From: Leifsonia sp. Leaf336
GTDB taxonomy: Bacteria > Actinomycetota > Actinomycetes > Actinomycetales > Microbacteriaceae
Length of the DNA stretch: 64,000 bases
Assembly: GCF_001423695.1 (NCBI RefSeq)
Contig: NZ_LMOZ01000003.1
Location: 477,018-541,017 of the forward strand
Direction: 5' to 3'
Part shown: positions 58,302 through 64,000 of the stretch, one piece after another
Layout of the letters: the number at the start of each line of letters is the position of its first letter
How positions within the stretch are numbered: position 1 is the first letter of the stretch
Notes under the pieces: model-generated
What the model saw: only the letters and a program-made list of their open reading frames with translations
Databases searched by the model: none
What the model was told of the DNA's origin: nothing
Position numbers and translations under genes: made by a program

Positions 58302-59595
58302 CAGGCTCCATCGCGCGAGCCGAGCGGGCGACGCGGACGATCTGAACCACCATCGCGACCGCCGCGGCCGCGGCGATGGCGGCCGCGTAGCCGAGAGCGG
58401 TCGGCAGCAGCCCGACCGTCCCGATCAGCTCACCGGCCGCGAGCGCGGGCACGCCGTAGGCCAGATAGCTGACGAGGAACACCCCGGCGAAGAGCTCTGC
58501 GCGCTGATCGTTGGGGGCGAGCGGCGCGATGATCCGGAGCATCGCCGAGAAGCCGCCGCCGAACCCAGCGCCGGCCACGACGGCGCCCGCGAACAGCACC
58601 GGGAGGAGACCCCCGGCGATCCCGACCGCGGCGATCGCCACTCCGACCATCACCGCCGCCATCGACCACACCGTCGTCGTGCGCGCCGGCGCCCGCGTCA
58701 GCAGCAGGCCGGCCGCCGCGCCGACCGCGGGCGGAACCGCCACGATCGCACCGTTCAGCAGTCCGGAGTCGAGGTGGAAGACGCCGTGCAGAATGGAGGG
58801 TGACAATCCGATGAAGAGCCCCGCGAGCATCCAGGTCGCGATGAACAGTGGAAGGGCCGCGACGAACTCCCCTCGCGCGGCCCGAGGGATGAAGAGGCGC
58901 GGCGTGAGCGACCGCAGCGCGCCCGGTCGCGGCGAGACGGTCTCGGGTGATGCGGCCACCACGACGATCCCGGCGACGAACAGCAGTGCGAGAGTCACGA
59001 AGACGAGCGTGGTCGGCTGCGCGGCGAACTGCACGGCGAGACCGGTGAAGAACGCGCCGAGCGCGATGCCGCCGACGGGGGCGGTGGACCCGATGGTGGC
59101 GCCGAGCTTCTTCTGGCGCTCGGGTGCGAGCTCGACGAGCGCCGCGGTGAAGGTGCTCATCGCCGCCCCGGTCGCCACGCCCTGCACGGACCGGGCCGCG
59201 ATGATGGCGCCGATGTCCTTCGAGAAGAGGAACATGAGCATCGCCGCGGCCTGGAGGGCCAGCGCCCCGATCAGTACCGGTCGCCGCCCGATGTGGTCGG
59301 AGAGCGACCCGGCGACCAGCAGTGTGATCAGCAGCGTGACGGCGTAGATCGCGAAAGCGACGGTCAGGAGCCAGGACGGGAAGCCCCACTCCTGCTGATA
59401 GAGCACGAAGAGCGGGCTCGGCGCGCCGACCGCGAGTGCCACGGCGACGAACGCCAGTGCGGTGCCGGTGAAGGCGGCGACCGGGCGGAGCCGGGCCGAG
59501 CGGAGGCGGCCAGAGCGGGCGCGGGCCTGCGCCCGGGCGACGACGGCGATTCCGCCCGTCGCGACGGTGGGGCAGGCGTCTCCTGCAGTGGACAT
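58285..59595 (-). CDS. MFS transporter, TetR-controlled
   Basis: A 436-residue 12-helix major facilitator with a basic N-terminal tail of about 35 residues. WGFPSWLLTVAFAIYAVTLLITLLVAGSLSDHIGRRPVL is helix 1-2 plus motif A. It belongs to the YcaD/arabinose-efflux-like group. Divergent from a TetR gene with two identical-pattern operators between them, and thus a regulated efflux pump. Its stop lies 17 bp inside the 3' end of the convergent quinone reductase gene. Substrate unknown. Confidence 0.88.
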   Translation of the reverse strand: MSTAGDACPTVATGGIAVVARAQARARSGRLRSARLRPVAAFTGTALAFVAVALAVGAPSPLFVLYQQEWGFPSWLLTVAFAIYAVTLLITLLVAGSLSDHIGRRPVLIGALALQAAAMLMFLFSKDIGAIIAARSVQGVATGAAMSTFTAALVELAPERQKKLGATIGSTAPVGGIALGAFFTGLAVQFAAQPTTLVFVTLALLFVAGIVVVAASPETVSPRPGALRSLTPRLFIPRAARGEFVAALPLFIATWMLAGLFIGLSPSILHGVFHLDSGLLNGAIVAVPPAVGAAAGLLLTRAPARTTTVWSMAAVMVGVAIAAVGIAGGLLPVLFAGAVVAGAGFGGGFSAMLRIIAPLAPNDQRAELFAGVFLVSYLAYGVPALAAGELIGTVGLLPTALGYAAAIAAAAAVAMVVQIVRVARSARAMEPVTSRR

Positions 59596-59607
59596 CTGGG
59601 CCTCCTA

Positions 59608-59627
59608 AAAGCAAATTGAATTGCTTT
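59608..59627. promoter_or_regulatory. TetR operator 1
   Basis: AAAGCAA - ATTGAA - TTGCTTT, seven-bp perfect arms with a 6-nt spacer, 13 bp before the MFS start. It is one of two copies with the same arms and spacing in the divergent gap. Confidence 0.78.
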
Positions 59628-59654
59628 AATGGACTATAAGGCTGGATCTGTCAA

Positions 59655-59674
59655 AAAGCAACAAGAATTGCTTT
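59655..59674. promoter_or_regulatory. TetR operator 2
   Basis: AAAGCAA - CAAGAA - TTGCTTT, the same arms and spacing as operator 1 and 47 bp away from it, ending 11 bp before the tetR ATG. Placement suggests one operator per promoter. Confidence 0.78.
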
Positions 59675-59685
59675 AAGCTATTCCC

Positions 59686-60249
59686 ATGACAACGACCACA
59701 CCGTCGAAGCGGACGGGCGGACGCAGCGCCGCGGTCATCCACAGCGTGCGCACCGCCGTCGAGGAGCTCGTCAAAGAGAAGGGCAGCGAGCGCGTCACCG
59801 TGCCGATGATCGCCGAACGCGCCGGCGTCAACCCGACCAGCATCTACCGACGCTGGGGCGACCTCCCCACCCTGCTCAACGACATCGCCACCTACCATCT
59901 CGACCCCGACCGCCCGCTGGCCGAGCGCGGCGACCTCCGCGACGACCTCACCGACTGGGCGAGCGGCATCGTCACGCACTTCCGCAAGCCGGTCAACGCC
60001 GCGCTCCTGCGCGGGGGCGCTGGTGCAGCAGGAGAGCGCACGTCCGACTGCCTGCGCAACCGGCGGGTGGAGGCCGCGGCGCTGATCGCGCGGCACCCGG
60101 AGACCTCCGTCACCGAAGACGACGTCATGGACGTCGTGATCGCGCCGATCGTCAACCGTGTCATCTTCCAGCCGTGGACGCTCGTCGACTCCACCGCCGA
60201 CGACATGGTGGCCCGGCTGTTCCGCGCGGGCGCAGGCGCAGGCGACTAA
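59686..60249 (+). CDS. TetR family repressor
   Basis: A 187-residue TetR regulator. HTH at about 18-65: VRTAVEELVKEKGSERVTVPMIAERAGVNPTSIYRRWGD, a standard TetR recognition helix; the C-terminal ligand domain resembles the TetR_C group with DLTDWASGIVTHFRKP. The ATG stands only 11 bp from operator 2 and has no clear Shine-Dalgarno, so it may be translated from a leaderless or very short transcript. Divergent from the MFS gene it likely represses; the azlCD genes follow 10 bp after. Confidence 0.9.
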   Translation: MTTTTPSKRTGGRSAAVIHSVRTAVEELVKEKGSERVTVPMIAERAGVNPTSIYRRWGDLPTLLNDIATYHLDPDRPLAERGDLRDDLTDWASGIVTHFRKPVNAALLRGGAGAAGERTSDCLRNRRVEAAALIARHPETSVTEDDVMDVVIAPIVNRVIFQPWTLVDSTADDMVARLFRAGAGAGD

Positions 60250-60259
60250 CCTCGACAGG

Positions 60260-61000
60260 GTGTCCCGCGTCCGTACCCTTCAGGAGCGTGCGGCCGCGCG
60301 GTCGGGCTGGGCGGTCGGCATCGCGACGGCCCTCTACGGCATCTCCTTCGGTGCGCTGGCGACCGCGTCCGGGCTGGACGTCTGGCAGGCCTGCGTCCTC
60401 AGTCTCGTGATGTTCAGCGGCGGGTCGCAGTTCGCGCTCATCGGAGTCCTCGCCTCCGGCGGCGTGGCGGCGGGAGGCACGGCGATCGCCAGCGCGGCGC
60501 TCCTGGGCATCCGCAACTCGTTCTACGCCCTCCGCCTGTCCCGCATCATCGGACCGGGCTTCTGGAGGCGCACCGCCGCGACCCAGCTCACGATCGACGA
60601 GTCGACCGCCGTCGCGACGGCCCAGACAGAGCCGCGCGCGCAGCGCATCGGCTTCTGGGTCACGGGTCTCGTCGTGTACATCGGCTGGAACATCATGACT
60701 CTCGCCGGCGCGCTGCTCGGCAACTTGATCGGCGACGTCAAAGCGTACGGCTTGGACGCAGCCGCCGCAGCGGCGTTCCTCGGGCTGCTCTGGCCGCGAC
60801 TCCGAGCCCGGCAGACGCAGGCGGTCGCGGTCGCCGCCGGCTTCGTCGCCACCCTGTTGACGCCGTTCCTCATGCCCGGCCTCCCGGTTCTCGCCGCGGC
60901 GCTGGTCGCGATCGTCTTCGGTGCGTTCAACCTCTTCGGCAGGAGCGACGACGGTCAGCACCCCGACCCGATCCCGATGGAGCGGGAGGTCGAGCCGTGA
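60260..61000 (+). CDS. azlC: AzlC family branched-chain amino acid exporter, large subunit
   Basis: A 246-residue protein of the AzlC/YgaZ family with about seven hydrophobic helices; FGALATASGLDVWQACVLSLVMFSGGSQFALIGVLASGG is the signature. With the small AzlD subunit encoded next (GTGA overlap) it exports branched-chain amino acids or analogues (family knowledge). GTG 60260 is 10 bp after tetR, so it may be co-transcribed with tetR and thereby be under the twin operators, although the ribosome site is weak. Confidence 0.9.
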   Translation: MSRVRTLQERAAARSGWAVGIATALYGISFGALATASGLDVWQACVLSLVMFSGGSQFALIGVLASGGVAAGGTAIASAALLGIRNSFYALRLSRIIGPGFWRRTAATQLTIDESTAVATAQTEPRAQRIGFWVTGLVVYIGWNIMTLAGALLGNLIGDVKAYGLDAAAAAAFLGLLWPRLRARQTQAVAVAAGFVATLLTPFLMPGLPVLAAALVAIVFGAFNLFGRSDDGQHPDPIPMEREVEP

Positions 61001-61302
61001 CGACCTGGAACATCATCCTGCTCGGGTCCATCGCCGTGCTCGCGCTGAAGGCCGCGGGCTGGCTAGTACCGCCCAAGGCGCTCGACCACCCGACGGTCGC
61101 CCGCACGAGCGATCTGCTCACGGCGGCATTGCTCGCGGCGCTGATCTGCGTGCAAACGTTCGGGGCAGGGCAGTCGCTCGAGCTGGACGCCCGGCTCCCC
61201 GCTCTCGCCATCGCTGCCGGGCTCTACGCCCTGCGCGTCCCGTTCATCATCGTGGTCCCTGCAGCGGCGGTGGTCGCAGCCCTCATCCGGCTGCTGACCT
61301 GA
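60997..61302 (+). CDS. azlD: AzlD family small exporter subunit
   Basis: A 101-residue protein with three to four membrane helices, KAAGWLVPPKALDHPTVARTSDLLTAALLAALIC typical of AzlD/YgaH. GTG overlaps the azlC stop by 4 bp. It forms the two-component exporter with AzlC. Length is normal. Confidence 0.9.
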   Translation: MTTWNIILLGSIAVLALKAAGWLVPPKALDHPTVARTSDLLTAALLAALICVQTFGAGQSLELDARLPALAIAAGLYALRVPFIIVVPAAAVVAALIRLLT

Positions 61303-61353
61303 TCGGCCGGTGCCCGCGGGGCCGGTGTCGGCGGCTCTCCCTAACGTTCTGAC

Positions 61354-61758
61354 GTGAGCGCATCCTGGCACCCCGTGGCGAACGCGCAGCCGACGGAATG
61401 GCTGCTCAGCCAGGGTGCTCTCGGCACGCCTTACGCCGTGGTGCGTCGCTTCGCGTTCGGCGACCCGAACCGCCCCGACATCTGGTTCCGCGTGGTCACC
61501 TGGGCTCCGCGATCGGAGGGTCGCGAGCTGATCGGCTGGTGCCGCACGTTGGAGGCCGCGACGGCCGTCGCCTGGGACCACCGCTGCGCCGCGGAGTCCT
61601 GGCGCCACCACATGGCGAAACGGCGGTCGGACACCGCCACGATGGCCGCGCAGCGCCCCAGCGCGGCCGAGTTGGTGCGCTTCTACCGCGCAGCGCTCGC
61701 GTCGCAGGGAGCGCGCGCATTGCGCCCCTCGCTTTCGAGGGCGACCATGGGGCCGTGA
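61354..61758 (+). CDS. Hypothetical protein
   Basis: A 134-residue soluble protein with Trp-rich short segments (SASWHPVANAQPTEWLLSQ, PDIWFRVVTWAPRSEGRELIGWCRTLEAATAVAWDH) that look like a small mixed alpha/beta domain, and a helical Arg-rich C-terminus. I recognise no named family, though short actinobacterial proteins of this aspect are common. GTG 61354; its stop overlaps the GTG of the DUF6328-like gene (GTGA), so the two are coupled. Confidence 0.65.
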   Translation: MSASWHPVANAQPTEWLLSQGALGTPYAVVRRFAFGDPNRPDIWFRVVTWAPRSEGRELIGWCRTLEAATAVAWDHRCAAESWRHHMAKRRSDTATMAAQRPSAAELVRFYRAALASQGARALRPSLSRATMGP

Positions 61759-62264
61759 GCGAGATGCCCGAGAGAGACGACATCGATCCCGCCGACGGTC
61801 GCCCGGAATCCGAGGAGCAGCGGGCCGACCGCAACTGGAACGACATCCTGCAGGAGCTGCGCGTCACGCAGACCGGCACGCAGCTCATCAGCGGCTTCCT
61901 GCTCGCCATCGCCTTCCAGCAGCGCTTCGCCTCGCTCGCCCCGTTCCAGGTCGGCTTCTATCTCGTCCTGCTGATGCTCGCGGCCGGCTGCACGGCACTC
62001 GGTCTCGCGCCGGTCGCCCTGCACCGGCAACTGTTCCGACACCACGAGAAGGCGCAGACGGTGTCCATCGCCGACCGGCTCCTGCGCATCACGATCGGTC
62101 TGGTCGCCCTGCTCACCTCGGGAGTCGTCTTCTTCGTCTTCGATGTCACGCTCGGTCTGGTGGCGGCCCTCGTCGCCGGGACGGCGATCCTCGTCGTTCT
62201 CGTACTGCTGCTGCTCGTCTTTCCGGCGAGCGTGCTCAGCCGGCTCCGCCGACATTCGGCGTGA
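61755..62264 (+). CDS. DUF6328-like membrane protein
   Basis: A 169-residue four-helix membrane protein. RNWNDILQELRVTQTGTQLISGFLLAIAFQQRFASL is the opening I associate with DUF6328, and acidic residues fill the first 30 positions. Coupled to the previous hypothetical gene by a GTGA overlap. Its 3' end overlaps the convergent GntR gene by 29 bp. Function unknown. Confidence 0.78.
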   Translation: MSEMPERDDIDPADGRPESEEQRADRNWNDILQELRVTQTGTQLISGFLLAIAFQQRFASLAPFQVGFYLVLLMLAAGCTALGLAPVALHRQLFRHHEKAQTVSIADRLLRITIGLVALLTSGVVFFVFDVTLGLVAALVAGTAILVVLVLLLLVFPASVLSRLRRHSA

Positions 62265-62901
62265 GCGCCGCGGCAAGGTCGCGGAGCATCCGCCCCGACA
62301 CCTCGATGGCCGAATCGTCGGAGGCGGCGAGGGCACGGGCGAGAGCGAGCACCCGCTCTCGCGAGGCCGCGGCGACGGCTTCGGACAGCGCCACATAGCG
62401 GAAGAATCGCGGGAGGAGCGTCTCGATCGTCTCGGCGAGCACGCGGTCGGAGATGCCCCCGAGGAACGCGCTCATCGTTCGCTGAAGCGCGTCGATCACC
62501 GACGAGGAAGGATCGCGCTCGAGCCGTTCGGCGATCACCGTCAGTTCGAACTCGGTTTCGACGCCGATCTCGTCGAGCGAACTCCGGATCGCCGCGGGCA
62601 GCAACAGCCCCAGCACGCCGATCACACCATCGGTCTCCGCGTCGTTCATCGGCGCGACGAGCGTGTACCGGTTGGGAGCGGTGTGGATGAGGCCGACCTG
62701 GGCGAGGCGGCTGATCGCCTCCCGAACCGGAGTCCGCGAGACGCGGAGAGCGCCGGTGAGCTCTGCGTCCTTGAGGCGCTCACCCGGAGCCAGGTCTCCG
62801 GCGATGATGCCGGCCAGGAGGATCGCGTAGACATCGTTGCGGAGGAGGCGCCTGTCTGCCGCGAGCGAGGGAAACCTCGCGCGGAGATCTTCGAGAGTCA
62901 T
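62236..62901 (-). CDS. GntR family regulator (FCD-type) 1
   Basis: A 221-residue regulator with an N-terminal GntR winged HTH (about 20-85; LAPGERLKDAELTGALRVSRTPVREAISRLAQVGLI) and a C-terminal helical FadR-C/FCD-like domain. The usual FCD metal-binding Asp/His set is not obvious. Divergent from a second GntR gene 110 bp away, with an AT-rich gap (around 62925-62955) that must hold both promoters. ATG 62901. Targets unknown; no structural gene is attached. Confidence 0.88.
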   Translation of the reverse strand: MTLEDLRARFPSLAADRRLLRNDVYAILLAGIIAGDLAPGERLKDAELTGALRVSRTPVREAISRLAQVGLIHTAPNRYTLVAPMNDAETDGVIGVLGLLLPAAIRSSLDEIGVETEFELTVIAERLERDPSSSVIDALQRTMSAFLGGISDRVLAETIETLLPRFFRYVALSEAVAAASRERVLALARALAASDDSAIEVSGRMLRDLAAALTPNVGGAG

Positions 62902-63011
62902 AAGGGGCTCGTTTCGTGGACTCAGTGTTTGATCTGGTATATTTATAGTTTAGCCATAGGCATCTGAACACAGCAAACCGATCGTTCCACCCTTTCCCCC
63001 AGGAGCCGACC

Positions 63012-63662
63012 ATGCCCATGCCCACCGACCACGTCGCCCGTATCTCCCTGTCCGACGAGGCCTACGTTCGAATCGAGGCCGCCATCATGGACGGCACGCT
63101 CGAGCCCGGCGAGCGACTCCGAGACGCCGACCTGGTCGAGTGGCTCGGAATCTCGCGCACCCCCATCCGTCACGCGCTCGACCGACTCGCCGAGCAGGGG
63201 CTGGTCGAGATGGAGCGCAACCGGTTCACGCGCGTCGCCGCCTTCGACACCGTCGGCGTCCTCGAGTCCGTCCAGGTCGCGGGCGATCTCTGGGCCGGTG
63301 CCGCACTCCGCGGCATCGCGGCGTGGGACGACGAAGACGACGACCTCATCGGCGACATCCAGACCGACCTCGTGGAGGCCGCCACCAACGACGACGCCGC
63401 ACGCTTCGTCACGATCTTCGAGCACCTCGTCGTCGCGTTCGCGCGCGTCGAGGGCAACAACGTCCGCATCCGGGCGCTCGGCAACGTCCTCCCGCAGGTG
63501 CGCCGCCTAGGCCGCAAACTGCACGGCCGACTCGACCCGTTGGCGGTCGCCCGGTTCACCCGCGAGCTCCGCGAGGCTACGACGAAGCGCGACGGCGCAG
63601 CCGCTGTCACGCTCATCGACGACTACGTGACCCGCATCGGAGTGATCCTCGCCGACCTCTGA
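63012..63662 (+). CDS. GntR family regulator (FCD-type) 2
   Basis: A 216-residue regulator similar in layout to its divergent partner: HTH with LEPGERLRDADLVEWLGISRTPIRHALDRLAEQGLVEM (about 30-68), then a helical effector domain with acidic ends. AGGAG stands 5 nt before the ATG. The two probably arose by duplication and may cross-regulate through the shared 110-bp gap. A strong terminator follows the gene after 113 bp. Confidence 0.88.
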   Translation: MPMPTDHVARISLSDEAYVRIEAAIMDGTLEPGERLRDADLVEWLGISRTPIRHALDRLAEQGLVEMERNRFTRVAAFDTVGVLESVQVAGDLWAGAALRGIAAWDDEDDDLIGDIQTDLVEAATNDDAARFVTIFEHLVVAFARVEGNNVRIRALGNVLPQVRRLGRKLHGRLDPLAVARFTRELREATTKRDGAAAVTLIDDYVTRIGVILADL

Positions 63663-63775
63663 GGGGTCCGTGGCACCACGGGCACGGCATATCCGTGACA
63701 GCCCGGATGCCGCCCCTCCCCTCCGGTCCTACCCTGGAGACACGCTCGGCCAGGGGGAATGTCCAGGGGGGACGA

Positions 63776-63808
63776 CAGAAGGCCGGTCCCAGTAGGACCG
63801 GCCTTCTG
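63776..63808. terminator. Strong bidirectional terminator
   Basis: A 14-bp perfect stem (CAGAAGGCCGGTCC and its complement) with a CAGTA loop, followed on the plus strand by CCTTTT. It stands between the convergent GntR gene and the partial sugar-binding gene (17 bp from its stop). The 163-bp gap holds nothing else that I can name. Confidence 0.85.
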
Positions 63809-63824
63809 CCTTTTCAGACGCTGA

Positions 63825-64000
63825 TTACTTGGTCAGCGGCTCCAGGGTCGGGTCGTTGGCGTACGCCTCCGCCGCGTTCTCCTTGGTGACGATGACCGGC
63901 TTGAGCAGGTAGGCCGGGACGACCTTGGCGCCGTTGTCGTACGACTTGTCGTCGTTCGTCGCCGGCTTCTTGCCCGCCTGCAGGTCCTTGACCATGTCGA
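63825..64000 (-). CDS. Sugar ABC importer substrate-binding protein, 3' end (partial)
   Basis: Only the last 57 codons lie in the window; the gene runs off the right edge. The visible C-terminus, [15 protein letters not shown] then [25 protein letters not shown] and a final EPLTK, matches the end of periplasmic-binding-protein type-1 (ribose/xylose, ChvE-like) sugar-binding proteins, where the VPAYLLKPV strand crosses back between lobes. Stop TAA at 63825. Which sugar is unknown. The two GntR genes may be connected with it, being immediately adjacent. Confidence 0.75.
   Translation of the reverse strand, partial: DMVKDLQAGKKPATNDDKSYDNGAKVVPAYLLKPVIVTKENAAEAYANDPTLEPLTK

Noticed and set aside
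1-64000. Insertion sequences, integrases, tRNA or attachment sites that could mark the low-GC islands.
   Set aside because: None could be recognised in either strand by eye. Island status rests on composition and gene content only.

Overview
The window is 64 kb of high-GC (roughly 70%) chromosomal DNA from an actinomycete, most likely a member of the Microbacteriaceae (Leifsonia-like). The inference rests on the high GC with many GTG and TTG starts, a NucS mismatch endonuclease, MarP-type periplasmic protease, the holin-family/DUF3618/YihY gene trio, an LAxTG (class E sortase) surface protein, and dense GTGA/ATGA stop-start overlaps. No rRNA, tRNA, CRISPR array, insertion sequence or phage module was recognised. 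The content is that of an accessory-rich chromosomal segment of a soil- or plant-associated carbohydrate-using bacterium.

Layout. 0-5 kb: an ABC exporter with its own MarR/GbsR-like regulator, then a secreted HNH nuclease coupled to an unknown gene. 4.7-13.3 kb: MATE pump, M20 amidohydrolase, a divergent LacI/MFS pair around a perfect 28-bp palindrome, lactonase, nucS-sseB, HAD phosphatase and a lipoprotein. 13.3-24.9 kb: mannitol PTS locus (PRD regulator, IIB-like protein, HPr, enzyme I, MtlA, MtlF, MtlD), interrupted between regulator and operon by a lower-GC acyltransferase-GH97 pair. 24.9-28.7 kb: an alpha/beta hydrolase, then a type III polyketide synthase / ICMT-like methyltransferase / flavoprotein operon of the alkylresorcinol type and an orphan ribbon-helix-helix protein. 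28.7-33.1 kb: a seven-repeat chaplin-like, sortase-anchored surface protein, a companion secreted protein and a MarR-controlled MFS pump. 33.1-34.2 kb: a low-GC island of three overlapping genes, two unknown and one DUF6941-like.

34.3-46.1 kb: two CrcB fluoride channel subunits behind a fluoride riboswitch, universal stress protein, holin-family/DUF3618/YihY membrane trio, YciI, NUDIX hydrolase, a LysE/Lrp divergent pair, an ATP-grasp protein divergent from a DUF6000-like gene, a membrane-anchored M15-like peptidase with an upstream 20-codon reading frame, and a histidine kinase/response regulator pair. 46.2-53.8 kb: a mannoside-use locus with GH38 alpha-mannosidase, ABC importer and ROK repressor. 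53.9-64 kb: LysR/EamA pair, a small acidic protein, MarP-like protease, quinone reductase, a TetR/MFS pair with twin operators, AzlCD exporter, a DUF6328 membrane protein, two divergent GntR regulators, and the 3' end of a sugar-binding protein at the right edge.

Two sugar systems dominate: mannitol enters phosphorylated by a PTS whose general components (HPr and EI) sit inside the operon and is oxidised by MtlD; mannosides enter through the ABC importer and are cut by the GH38 enzyme under ROK control. Most other transporters sit divergently from, or together with, a cognate one-component regulator, and several palindromic operator candidates can be read directly. The least explained parts are the chaplin-like repeat protein with its companion (28.7-31.2 kb), the low-GC three-gene island (33.1-34.2 kb), and the orphan or paired unknowns at 4.0-4.6 kb and 41.6 kb.
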